44,164 bases of DNA. It comes from Cryomorphaceae bacterium (lineage in GTDB: Bacteria; Bacteroidota; Bacteroidia; Flavobacteriales; Schleiferiaceae). Each line of letters starts with the position of its first letter. Positions within the stretch are counted from its first letter, which is position 1. The stretch covers positions 856-45,019 of the forward strand of contig JAJTFK010000009.1 of assembly GCA_021298655.1 (NCBI GenBank), in the 5' to 3' direction. Position numbers and translations under genes: made by a program. The notes beneath the pieces were generated by a model that saw nothing but the letters and a program-made list of their open reading frames with translations, made no database searches and had not been told where the DNA came from. Shown here one piece after another: positions 17,623-25,402 of this stretch.

Positions 17623-17677
17623 TTTTTTGGCTTCGGGGGCAAAATCCACCGGGAAATCGCCGGGCCGAGGCAAAAAA
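17623..17677. repeat. Imperfect inverted repeat with T6/A6 ends
   Basis: TTTTTTGGCTTCGG at the left pairs imperfectly with CCGAGGCAAAAAA at the right, with a CCGG..CCGG inner pair. It lies in the 94 bp gap between the desaturase stop and the methyltransferase start. It lacks a T-run after the stem in the direction of transcription, so it is not a textbook terminator. Confidence 0.35.
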
Positions 17678-17679
17678 TG

Positions 17680-19149
17680 CTAACCCAAGTCCGCCGCGAT
17701 TTTGGCCGACAGCAGGCAGAGCGGAATTCCGCCCCCGGGGTGGGCGCTGCCGCCGACAAAAAAGAGGTTGGGAATTTGGCGGTGGAAATTCGGATGGCGC
17801 AGAAAGGCCGCCATCGCGTTGTTGCTGGAAGCGCCGTAGAGGGCTCCGCGGTCGCTGCCCGTGCGGGCCTGAATCGTTGGCGGGTCCAGGACGTCTTCAA
17901 CCTCGATGAACGGTGCCACGTCGACGCCGAGGGCCCGCTCGATTTTGGCGAGCACGGAGGCGCGGGCTTGGGTCCGCCAAGCGGTCCAATCTTGGCCGTA
18001 ATCGGCCGGAGCGTTGATCATCACAAACCAGTTTTCTCCGCCCTCGGGAGCCTCCCCGGGCAGGTCCTTGCTGGTGATGTGGATGTAGACCGTTGGGTCG
18101 GCGTGGAGCCGCTTGCGCTCAAAGAGGTCATGGAATTCCGCCTCGTAGTCGCCAGCAAACAGGATGTTGTGTAGGTTGAGCTCCGGGAAGTCGCGCCGCA
18201 CCCCCCAGTAAAAAATCAGGGCCGACGAGGAGCGCTCTTGGTTCAGGGTTTTTTCGGGCGCCTTGAGGTCGGGCAGCAAGCGGCGGTAGGTAGGCGTGAC
18301 GTCCATGTTGCTGAGGACCACGTCGGCGGCCAGGTCGTGGCCGGCCACCCGGATTCCGGTCGCCATTTGGCCTTGGAGCGTGATGCGTTCGACGCGTTCG
18401 CCGAAGTGAAATTCCACCCCTTGGCGCTGCGCGAGGGCCACCAAGGACTCGGTGATGGCCACCATTCCGCCGTAGGGAACGTAGGTACCGAAGCCGAATT
18501 CCAGGTGCGGAATCATGCAAAGCGTCCCCGGCGCCCGGTAGGGCGTCGAACCGTTGTAGGTCGCAAAGCGGTCAAAAATTTGCACCGTTTTGGGGTTTCG
18601 GAAGCGCTTGGCGTGCACGGCGTGCATCGTCTGCGTCAGTTTGAGGCTGGGAAGCGCCGCCAGGGCGGGCAGGGCGTCGCGCCGAAGGAAGGTCGCCGCT
18701 TTATGGAGCGAGCGCTCCAAAAAAAGCCCGCGGGTAGCTTCGTACTGGCGTCGCGCTAGGTCGAGGTGCCCGGTAATGTGGGCCGCCGGCTCGCCCAAGA
18801 CGCGCTCGGCCTCTGCGGCGAATTCCGAAGGGTCGCTGTGGGCCGTCAGGCGGGTGCCGTCGTCCCAGAAGTAGCGGCACTCCTCGGTTTTTTTGAGGTA
18901 GTTGAAGTGGTCGCGGGGGTCTTCGCCGCAGAGGGTGAAGAGCTCGTCGACCAAAAACGGCAGGGTGAACAGCGAGGGGCCGGCGTCGAAGCGGTAGTCG
19001 CCTAGCTGAAACTGGCTGAGCTTGCCGCCCGGGTAGGTGTTGGCTTCGTGGACGTGCACGGCGTAGCCCTTGCGGGCCCAGCGGATGGCCGAGGCGATGC
19101 CGGCGATGCCCGCGCCGACTACGCGCGCGGTGGGTTGCTTTGCTTCCAT
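17680..19149 (-). CDS. Phytoene desaturase-family (CrtI/CrtD-like) FAD oxidoreductase
   Basis: This 489-residue FAD oxidoreductase belongs to the carotenoid desaturase family. The N-terminal dinucleotide fold is RVVGAGIAGIASAIRWARKG followed by EANTYPGGK and FDAGPSLFTLPFLVDELF, all standard for CrtI-type enzymes. The C-terminal FAD motif is LFFVGGSAHPGGGIPLCLLS. No crtB (phytoene synthase) is present nearby, so it may be a tailoring desaturase such as CrtD rather than the core CrtI. The ATG at 19149 lies inside the end of murQ (31 bp overlap), which implies cotranscription. The same frame remains open far upstream through murQ, but that stretch has no family similarity. Confidence 0.85.
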   Translation of the reverse strand: MEAKQPTARVVGAGIAGIASAIRWARKGYAVHVHEANTYPGGKLSQFQLGDYRFDAGPSLFTLPFLVDELFTLCGEDPRDHFNYLKKTEECRYFWDDGTRLTAHSDPSEFAAEAERVLGEPAAHITGHLDLARRQYEATRGLFLERSLHKAATFLRRDALPALAALPSLKLTQTMHAVHAKRFRNPKTVQIFDRFATYNGSTPYRAPGTLCMIPHLEFGFGTYVPYGGMVAITESLVALAQRQGVEFHFGERVERITLQGQMATGIRVAGHDLAADVVLSNMDVTPTYRRLLPDLKAPEKTLNQERSSSALIFYWGVRRDFPELNLHNILFAGDYEAEFHDLFERKRLHADPTVYIHITSKDLPGEAPEGGENWFVMINAPADYGQDWTAWRTQARASVLAKIERALGVDVAPFIEVEDVLDPPTIQARTGSDRGALYGASSNNAMAAFLRHPNFHRQIPNLFFVGGSAHPGGGIPLCLLSAKIAADLG

Positions 19150-19937
19150 TGGTCGATGGCGCGGCGGACGCTGCCGTGCTCCAGTAGCAACGCACGGGCG
19201 TCGGTTTCGTTCAGGCCGGTGCCTTCGGCGACCATGCGGCTGCCGCGCTCGACAAGTTTGTGGTTGCTCAGCTGCATGTCGACCATGCGCGAGCCCTGGA
19301 CGCGGCCCAGTCGGATCATGACCGTGGTGGTCAGCATGTTGAGCAGGAGCTTTTGGGCGGTTCCGGACTTCATGCGGGTGCTTCCCGTCACAAATTCGGG
19401 GCCGACCACGGCCACGACGGGGTATTGCGCGGCGGCGGCGACGGCCGAGTCGGGGTTGCACACGATGCAGCCGGTCAGGCAGCCGGCGGCGCGGGCTTGG
19501 TTGAGTCCGCCCACGACGTAGGGCGTGCGGCCGCTGGCGGCGATGCCCACGACCGTGTCGAGGGGCTCGATGCGGTGCTCCATCAGGTCGATCCAGGCTT
19601 GTTCGGGGTCGTCTTCGGCGAATTCCACCGCCTTGCGGATCGCGCCGTCGCCCCCCGCGATGATTCCCACGACCATTCCGTGCGGAACCCCAAAGGTCGG
19701 CGGGCATTCCGAAGCGTCCACGATGCCCAGGCGGCCCGACGTGCCGGCGCCGAGGTAAAACAGGCGTCCTCCCTGCTGCATGCGCGGAACCACGGCTTCC
19801 ACCAGTTCCTCGAGGGCGGGTATGGCTTGGGCCACGGCCTCGGGCACGCGGCGGTCTTCGGCGTTGATGCCCTCGAGAAGCTGGCGCACGGTCCAGGTTT
19901 CGAGGTGGTCGTGGTTGCTGGCGCTTTCGGTGATCAT
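19119..19937 (-). CDS. murQ: N-acetylmuramic acid 6-phosphate etherase
   Basis: Cleaves the lactyl ether of MurNAc-6-phosphate to GlcNAc-6-phosphate in murein recycling. It has 272 residues, slightly short for the family. The SIS-domain sugar-binding motif is YLGAGTSGRLGIVDASECPPTFG with catalytic Glu77, followed by GGDGAIRKAVEFAEDD, GIAASGRTPYV and TGSTRMKSGTAQKLLLNML. The C-terminus has the usual small helical domain. It starts 12 bp after the rsmB-like gene and overlaps the desaturase by 31 bp. A TAGTTTTA box, which contains the rsmB-like stop codon, lies 7 nt before its ATG. Confidence 0.95.
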   Translation of the reverse strand: MITESASNHDHLETWTVRQLLEGINAEDRRVPEAVAQAIPALEELVEAVVPRMQQGGRLFYLGAGTSGRLGIVDASECPPTFGVPHGMVVGIIAGGDGAIRKAVEFAEDDPEQAWIDLMEHRIEPLDTVVGIAASGRTPYVVGGLNQARAAGCLTGCIVCNPDSAVAAAAQYPVVAVVGPEFVTGSTRMKSGTAQKLLLNMLTTTVMIRLGRVQGSRMVDMQLSNHKLVERGSRMVAEGTGLNETDARALLLEHGSVRRAIDQWKQSNPPRA

Positions 19938-19944
19938 GACCCGG

Positions 19945-19952
19945 TAAAACTA
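19945..19952 (-). promoter_or_regulatory. Possible internal -7 element of murQ
   Basis: TAGTTTTA on the minus strand, one change from TAnnTTTG, ending 7 nt before the murQ ATG. Its first three bases are the TAG stop of the upstream rsmB-like gene. This is a weak candidate because the genes are otherwise operonic. Confidence 0.3.
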
Positions 19953-21104
19953 ATGCTTCTTCAGGACCGCCACGTAGTAGCCGTCGCTGTGTGGGTGGTC
20001 CGGGCGGATGCGGACTTCCTCGCGGAGTTCGTAGGCGCCGCCCTGTTCGTCGATAAACCGGCGGACCTGGTCTTCGTTTTCGCTGCGCAGAATGCTGCAG
20101 GTCGCGTAGACAAGGGTTCCGCCCGGCTGCAGGGCCTGGGAATAGTCGCGCAAGATGCCGTACTGGGTCTCGAGGGTGCGCTCGAGGTGGTCGGGCTGAA
20201 GCTTCCACTTGGTGTCGACGTCGCGGCGAATGACGCCGGTGCCGCTGCAGGGCACGTCGAGCAGCATTTTGTTGGCCCAGCCCTCGTGGCGCTGTACGTC
20301 GCGCGGGGAGCGAATCCACTCCGTGCGAAGCCCCCGAACGCCGGCCCGTGCCGCGCGCTTTTCGGCCTCGCCAAGTTTATAGGATTCCACGTCCATGCAC
20401 AGGATTTCGGCTTCGTTTCCGGCCATCGCGGCCGCGTGGAGGGCCTTGCCCCCGGCGCCGCTGCATCCGTCAAGTATCCGGTCGCCGGCCTCCGGGTTGA
20501 GGTAGGCGGCGATGCGCTGGGAGCCGCCGTCCTGCACCTCGTACCAGCCGTCCTTGAAGCTCTCGAGGTGCTGCAGGCGGGGGCGCTTGGCCAGCACCAG
20601 CGCGTCCGGAGCCACGTCGCTCGGCGCCGCTTCGATACCCTCCGCGCTTAGGCGTTCCTGAACGGCTTCGCGCGAGGCCTTGAGGGCATTGGCCCGAAGC
20701 ACCACGTAGGCGGGTCGATTCAGGGCGGCGGCGAGCGACGGCCATTCCGTACCCAGTTCGGCTGCGGCGCGCTCGGCAAACCACGGGGCGTAGCTCTGCG
20801 CCACCGCGACGTCGAGGCCCTCGGGAACGACCATTCCGTCGGCACGCCAGGCCCAGTAGGTGTCAAAGAGCTCCTTGAGCGGCTTTCGCTTGATCACCGC
20901 CTCGCCGCCGTGAAGGTGCCAAAGCAGCGACCACCAACGCAGTATTTCGTAGCTGTGCTCCGCCACAAAGGCCCGATCGCGGGCGCCCCAGCGCTTGTTG
21001 GCGCGAAGCACCTGGTCGACGACCCGGTCCGCGTAGAGTCGCTGACCAAAGGTGCGCTCGAGCACCTCCAGTACTCCCGCAACCAAATTGGGGTGGGCCG
21101 TCAC
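19950..21104 (-). CDS. RsmB/NOP-family 16S rRNA m5C methyltransferase
   Basis: SAM-dependent cytosine-5 methyltransferase acting on rRNA. It has 384 residues from a GTG start. The N-terminal helical part resembles the NusB-like domain of RsmB. The catalytic domain has ILDGCSGAGGKALHAAA as SAM motif I, LLDVPCSGTGVIRRD with the resolving Cys, and YATCSILRSENEDQ with the nucleophile Cys. The GTG start is supported by the GTGA overlap (4 bp) with the ABC exporter stop and by the absence of a better ATG nearby. RsmB or RsmF equivalence is not certain, so no symbol is given. Confidence 0.9.
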   Translation of the reverse strand: MTAHPNLVAGVLEVLERTFGQRLYADRVVDQVLRANKRWGARDRAFVAEHSYEILRWWSLLWHLHGGEAVIKRKPLKELFDTYWAWRADGMVVPEGLDVAVAQSYAPWFAERAAAELGTEWPSLAAALNRPAYVVLRANALKASREAVQERLSAEGIEAAPSDVAPDALVLAKRPRLQHLESFKDGWYEVQDGGSQRIAAYLNPEAGDRILDGCSGAGGKALHAAAMAGNEAEILCMDVESYKLGEAEKRAARAGVRGLRTEWIRSPRDVQRHEGWANKMLLDVPCSGTGVIRRDVDTKWKLQPDHLERTLETQYGILRDYSQALQPGGTLVYATCSILRSENEDQVRRFIDEQGGAYELREEVRIRPDHPHSDGYYVAVLKKH

Positions 21105-22852
21105 GAGATCTGCTGGGATTGAAGCGCGTAAAGCTCGGCGTACACCCCCGGCTGCGCGACGAGTTCGCTGTGGCTTCCCTGCTGCGCAACCCGACCGTCC
21201 TCGAGTACGATGATGCGGTCGGCCAAGTGCACGCAGCTCAGGCGCTGGGTTATCAGCACCGCCGTCAGGCCCTCCAGTCGGGCCTTCAGGTTGCTGAGAA
21301 TGGTCACTTCGGTTTCGGTGTCGACGGCGCTCAAGGCGTCGTCAAAGAGCAGCACCTGCGGCTGCTTCATCAGGGCCCGCGCGATGCTTACGCGCTGTTT
21401 TTGTCCGCCCGAAAGGGTTACGCCCCGTTCGCCCACCACGGTATCAAAGCCCTGGGGAAATCCGCGGATGTCGTCGGCCACGTCGGCGAGTTCGGCTTGG
21501 CGCTCGACGTCGGAACGCTCCGCATTCAGGCTGCCAAAAGCAATGTTGTCGGCCACCGAATCGCTGAACAGAAAGGGATCCTGGGGCACCGTGCCGATGG
21601 ACGCCCGGAGCGCCTGCAGGTCCCAGGTGCGCAGATCCACGCCGTCAAGCAGCACCCGGCCCTGACTGGGGTCCATGAGGCGGTTCATTAGGCCCACTAA
21701 ACTTGATTTGCCGGAACCGGTGCGCCCGACCACCACGACCGTTTCGCCCGGATTCACGGTGAACGACACGTCGCGCAGGGCCTGAATTCCGCTGTCTGGA
21801 TAGGTGTAGGAAACGTTTTCAAAGGTCCATGCGCCCTGGACCTGGGCTTGGTGGGCGGAGTTCGGTTGCTGCACGGCCGGAACCACGTCCATGAAGTCGT
21901 TGATGCGCTCCATGGACGCCTCGGCGCGCTGAATCAGGCTCATTACCCACCCGATGCTGGCGATTGGCCAGGTCAGCAGGCCGACGTAGTAGACGAACTC
22001 GGCAATGACGCCAGGGCTGAGCCGGCCCTCGATGACGCCTTCGCCACCAATCCACACCGTAAGCACCGTGCTGAGGCCGACGAGCAGCATCATCAGCGGC
22101 GCAAAAAGCGCGTTTACCCGGTAGAGGTCGCGGTTGAGTTGGTAGCTCTTTTCGGAACTCGCGGCGTAGCGGTCGGTTTGCTCCGCTTCGAGGCCGTAGA
22201 CCTTGAGGACCCGAATGCCGCTAAATGTTTCTTGGGCGAGGGTACTGATCGCAGACTGCTGCTCCTGCACCGCGTGGCTGCGCTGGTTGATCAGCGTCGA
22301 AACGCGGTAAATGGCCCAAACCAGCACCGGCATGGGCGCCAGCGTGATCCAACTCAATTTGGGATCGACCTGAAACATGAACACGAGCGTAAGTCCCGTC
22401 GAAAACGCCGTGTTGATCGTGTACATCACCCCCGGACCAAGGTACATGCGCACCCGGCTGACGTCTTCGCTGATTCGGTTCATCAGGTCGCCGGTGGCGT
22501 TGCGGCGGTAAAAGGTTTGGTCCAGGTCCTGGTAGTGGCGGTAGATGTCGTTTTTGAGTTCGTACTCAATGTGGCGCGACATGACGATCAGGGTCTGGCG
22601 CATCAAAAAGGTGAAGGCGCCGCGCAGGGCACTGAGCAGCAAAATGAGCGCGGAGTAGCCGAGTAGGGCGCGCAGCAGGGCCCCCGAATCGCTCTGAAGG
22701 CGCAGGGCCTCCGACACGGTATCAAAAGCTTGGCGGATGTAGATAGCCGGGTAGACCGAAAACACCGCCGACGCAATTACGAAGACGACGCCGCCCAGGA
22801 GGTGCCAGGGGTAGCGCAGAAAGTAGGGGTTTAGGGACCACAGGGCACGCAC
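21101..22852 (-). CDS. ABC transporter, fused permease and ATP-binding (MsbA-like exporter)
   Basis: This 583-residue half-transporter of the exporter type, presumably a homodimer in the inner membrane, has six hydrophobic segments in the first 320 residues (exporter fold). Its NBD carries Walker A VGRTGSGKSS (around 378-387), signature LSGGQKQRVSIARAL (around 480) and Walker B VLLFDDALSAVD (around 500). The family moves lipids, LPS precursors or drugs; the substrate cannot be deduced. It starts at GTG, fixed by TACCTTTG 4 nt upstream. The 3' end overlaps the rsmB-like gene by 4 bp. Confidence 0.92.
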   Translation of the reverse strand: MRALWSLNPYFLRYPWHLLGGVVFVIASAVFSVYPAIYIRQAFDTVSEALRLQSDSGALLRALLGYSALILLLSALRGAFTFLMRQTLIVMSRHIEYELKNDIYRHYQDLDQTFYRRNATGDLMNRISEDVSRVRMYLGPGVMYTINTAFSTGLTLVFMFQVDPKLSWITLAPMPVLVWAIYRVSTLINQRSHAVQEQQSAISTLAQETFSGIRVLKVYGLEAEQTDRYAASSEKSYQLNRDLYRVNALFAPLMMLLVGLSTVLTVWIGGEGVIEGRLSPGVIAEFVYYVGLLTWPIASIGWVMSLIQRAEASMERINDFMDVVPAVQQPNSAHQAQVQGAWTFENVSYTYPDSGIQALRDVSFTVNPGETVVVVGRTGSGKSSLVGLMNRLMDPSQGRVLLDGVDLRTWDLQALRASIGTVPQDPFLFSDSVADNIAFGSLNAERSDVERQAELADVADDIRGFPQGFDTVVGERGVTLSGGQKQRVSIARALMKQPQVLLFDDALSAVDTETEVTILSNLKARLEGLTAVLITQRLSCVHLADRIIVLEDGRVAQQGSHSELVAQPGVYAELYALQSQQIS

Positions 22853-22854
22853 AA

Positions 22855-22889
22855 GGCAAAGGTACGGCCGGCGCGACCGGCGCCTTGCC
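22855..22889 (-). terminator. GC-rich hairpin overlapping the ABC exporter promoter
   Basis: GGCAAAGG (22855-22862) pairs with CCTTGCC (22883-22889) with one bulge, and GGCCGG pairs with CCGGC inside, closing a five-base loop. It lies between the peroxidase stop and the ABC exporter start and contains the exporter's -7 box. There is no T-run after the stem, so termination is a guess. Confidence 0.35.
22857..22864 (-). promoter_or_regulatory. -7 promoter element of the ABC exporter gene
   Basis: TACCTTTG on the minus strand, full consensus, 4 nt (CCTT) from the GTG at 22852. It supports a GTG start and a leaderless message. Confidence 0.6.
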
Positions 22890-22906
22890 CTACGTGCCGC
22901 AATATC

Positions 22907-24043
22907 CTAGCGAATAAAGGGGTCGCTGAATCGGTCGTCGACCGCGATTGCGGGGTCGTCCAAGGTGCGCAAAAAAGCCACCAGGGCCGCCTTTTGGGCG
23001 GCCGTGAAGTTGGGCTGAATGGGCTGCCCGTTGGGTCCGCGCAGCTGCGGACTCAGGTTGGGGTGGTTTTTGACGCCCGTGCTGTAGTGGTCGATCACCT
23101 GTTCCAAGGTGGCGAAGCGCCCGTCGTGCATGTAGGGACCGCGGTCACTCAGGTTGCGCAGCGAGGGTACCTTGAACAGGCCGAGTTGCGCCGCATTGCC
23201 GTTGATGCCACCCACGCCCGCGTCGGTGGTGGTGGCGTCCAGTCCGTTGCTGCGCGGACCCGGCGCCGCGAAGGCCTCGGTACCGTGGCAGCTGACGCAG
23301 GCACCCGGTGCGGGCGGACCCCCTCCGGGCGTCACCCCAAAAAATAGGGCCTTGCCCTGGTTTTCTTGGGCGGTGAAGTTGGGGAAGGCAACCACGGGAC
23401 CCGCAACTTGGGCACGGCCGTCGTCGTAGCGCGAACGGTAGCTCATAAGGCTCCGCACGAACTGGGCCAGGGCCTGGCGAACCCGGAGTTCGGTGATTTC
23501 GGTCGATCCAAAGGCCCGTTCAAACAGCGGCGCATAGTATGGCAGGGCCTGAATACGTGCCAACAGGCTGTCGATGCTCAGGCCCATTTCGGTCGGATCC
23601 TGAACGGGCATGAGCACCTGATCTTCGAGCGAAGCCGCTCGCTCGTCCCAAAAAAACGAACCGTTGGCATAAAACCGCGCATTGGTCAACCCCATGGAAT
23701 GCCGGCCGGTGCGACCGCCCGCGAAGCCGCGGCTGAATCGGGCGCTGTCGCCAAAGCCGCGGTCTTGGTGGTGGCAGCTCGCGCAGGAAGTGGTCCGGTT
23801 TGCGCTCAGTGCGCGCTCATAAAAAAGCACCCGGCCCAACGTCGCCCCGTCGTCGGTCACCGGGTTGGTCATCGGCGTGTTGTCGGCCGCAAGCACGTTG
23901 GGCTGGGCGAAGTGCGCCGGCAAATCGGGCGTGTAGGCGTAGGGTTGATCCGGCAAGCGTAGGTAGGCAGCAATCGGATCACCGGGTTCCGGACGGCAGG
24001 CCACGGCGGCGGCGGCAATACCAAGGGCAATGAGCTTATTCAT
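22907..24043 (-). CDS. Di-haem cytochrome c peroxidase (CcpA/MauG family) lipoprotein
   Basis: This 378-residue predicted lipoprotein has a signal ending AVA-Cys16, a lipobox. Two c-type haem motifs are present: CASCH (Cys87-His91) in TTSCASCHHQDRGFGD and CVSCH (Cys249-His253) in GACVSCHGTEAF. SMGLTNARFYANGSFFWDERA is typical of the family between the two haem sites. It probably reduces periplasmic hydrogen peroxide with electrons from a cytochrome or cupredoxin; MauG-like maturation activity cannot be excluded. The predicted start leaves a leader of about 11-15 nt after a weak TACATTTT box, unlike its neighbours. Confidence 0.93.
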   Translation of the reverse strand: MNKLIALGIAAAAVACRPEPGDPIAAYLRLPDQPYAYTPDLPAHFAQPNVLAADNTPMTNPVTDDGATLGRVLFYERALSANRTTSCASCHHQDRGFGDSARFSRGFAGGRTGRHSMGLTNARFYANGSFFWDERAASLEDQVLMPVQDPTEMGLSIDSLLARIQALPYYAPLFERAFGSTEITELRVRQALAQFVRSLMSYRSRYDDGRAQVAGPVVAFPNFTAQENQGKALFFGVTPGGGPPAPGACVSCHGTEAFAAPGPRSNGLDATTTDAGVGGINGNAAQLGLFKVPSLRNLSDRGPYMHDGRFATLEQVIDHYSTGVKNHPNLSPQLRGPNGQPIQPNFTAAQKAALVAFLRTLDDPAIAVDDRFSDPFIR

Positions 24044-24085
24044 ATTGGGTAGATGCCCAAAATGTACAAAGGTTTAACGACTTTG

Positions 24086-24093
24086 TACCTTTA
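24086..24093 (+). promoter_or_regulatory. -7 promoter element of the UDP-sugar dehydrogenase gene
   Basis: TACCTTTA, one change from TAnnTTTG, 4 nt (GGCC) before the ATG at 24098. It lies in the 54 bp region shared with the divergent peroxidase gene. Confidence 0.55.
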
Positions 24094-24097
24094 GGCC

Positions 24098-25375
24098 ATG
24101 TTTTCGGCACCGTCCAATCCCGTTATCGCCGTCGTGGGCCTTGGCTACGTCGGACTCCCCCTTGCCCTGGCCCTCTCGCGCGAATTCCGCGTGGTCGGTT
24201 TTGACATCAACGCTGCGCGTGTGGCGGAACTCAACCGCGGCGAGGACCACACCCTGGAGGCGGAGCCCGAAGAGCTCGCGGCGGCCTTGGCGCGCGGACT
24301 CCGTTTCAGCGCCGAGTCCTCATCCTTGAACGAGGCCAACGTCTACATTGTAACGGTTCCGACCCCAATTGACCAGTTTAAGGCGCCCGACCTCAAGCCC
24401 CTGCTGGCCGCGTCGGCCACCATTGGCGGAGCCCTCAAATCCGGCGACGTGGTCATCTACGAATCCACGACCTACCCGGGATGTACCGAAGAAGACTGCG
24501 TTCCCGTCCTCGAGCGCACGTCGGGACTGAAGTTCAACTCGGATTTTTACTGCGGCTACAGCCCTGAACGAATCAATCCGGGCGATAAGGTCAACACGCT
24601 GGAAACGATTAAAAAGGTAACCAGCGGCAGCACGCTCGAAGCCGCCGAGTTTGTCGACGGCATCTACCGCCGCATCGTGAAGGCCGGAACCCACTTGGCC
24701 CCGAGCATCAAGGTAGCCGAAGCCTCAAAGGCCATCGAAAACGCCCAACGCGACGTGAACATCTCGTTTGTCAACGAGCTCGCCCTCATTTTTGACCGCC
24801 TTGGCATCGATACCCGCGACGTGCTCGAGGCCGCCGGTACCAAGTGGAACTTCCTGAAGTACAGCCCCGGTTTGGTTGGCGGTCACTGCATCGGCGTAGA
24901 CCCCTACTACCTGGCACATAAGGCCCAAAGCGTGGGTTACCACCCGCAGGTGATTTTGAGCGGACGCCGCGTAAACGACTCCATGGGCATGTTTGTGGCC
25001 AATAAAGTGGTCAAGCTCATGATCGGCAACGGCCTCGCCGTTCACGGCAGCAAAGCCCTGGTGCTGGGCGTGACCTTCAAGGAGAATTGCCCCGACATCC
25101 GCAACACCCGCGTGGTCGATATCGTTTCGGAGCTGCAGCAGTTCGGCATCGAAGTCGACGTGTACGACCCGTGGGCCGACGCCCACGAGGTCCGCGAAGA
25201 ATACGGCATTTCGCTGGCCGAGTCCCCCGGGACCGGCTACCACGCCGTCATCTTGGCCGTGGCCCACGAACAGTTTGCCGGTCTGGACCGCAATCAACTG
25301 GGCCTCAAGCCCGACGGCGTGGTCTTCGATACCAAAGCCCTTTGGCCACGGGAAATGGTCGACGGGCGGCTTTAG
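24098..25375 (+). CDS. Nucleotide sugar dehydrogenase (TviB/WbpA/WecC type)
   Basis: NAD-dependent four-electron oxidation of a UDP-hexose or UDP-N-acetylhexosamine to the uronic acid, feeding surface polysaccharide synthesis. It has 425 residues. The N-terminal Rossmann motif is VVGLGYVGLPLALALS. TVPTPID follows, then YESTTYPGCTEE, and the catalytic Cys264 in GGHCIGVDPYYL. LGVTFKENCPDIRNT begins the C-terminal UDP-binding domain. This last motif and the overall length fit the UDP-GalNAc/GlcNAc (TviB, WbpO) group better than UDP-glucose dehydrogenases. It appears to be a single-gene unit with no other polysaccharide genes adjacent. Confidence 0.92.
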   Translation: MFSAPSNPVIAVVGLGYVGLPLALALSREFRVVGFDINAARVAELNRGEDHTLEAEPEELAAALARGLRFSAESSSLNEANVYIVTVPTPIDQFKAPDLKPLLAASATIGGALKSGDVVIYESTTYPGCTEEDCVPVLERTSGLKFNSDFYCGYSPERINPGDKVNTLETIKKVTSGSTLEAAEFVDGIYRRIVKAGTHLAPSIKVAEASKAIENAQRDVNISFVNELALIFDRLGIDTRDVLEAAGTKWNFLKYSPGLVGGHCIGVDPYYLAHKAQSVGYHPQVILSGRRVNDSMGMFVANKVVKLMIGNGLAVHGSKALVLGVTFKENCPDIRNTRVVDIVSELQQFGIEVDVYDPWADAHEVREEYGISLAESPGTGYHAVILAVAHEQFAGLDRNQLGLKPDGVVFDTKALWPREMVDGRL

Positions 25376-25402
25376 GCCGCTACTGGCCGCGGGTTACTCG
25401 TT

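Noticed and set aside
17623-17677. Rho-independent terminator after the desaturase
   Set aside because: The T6 run precedes the stem and A6 follows it on the transcribed strand, the wrong order for an intrinsic terminator; kept only as an inverted repeat.
19150-20319. Upstream in-frame extension of the desaturase through murQ into the rsmB-like gene
   Set aside because: The extension is Arg/Pro-rich out-of-frame reading of murQ; the FAD fold starts just after ATG 19149, so no fusion is proposed.
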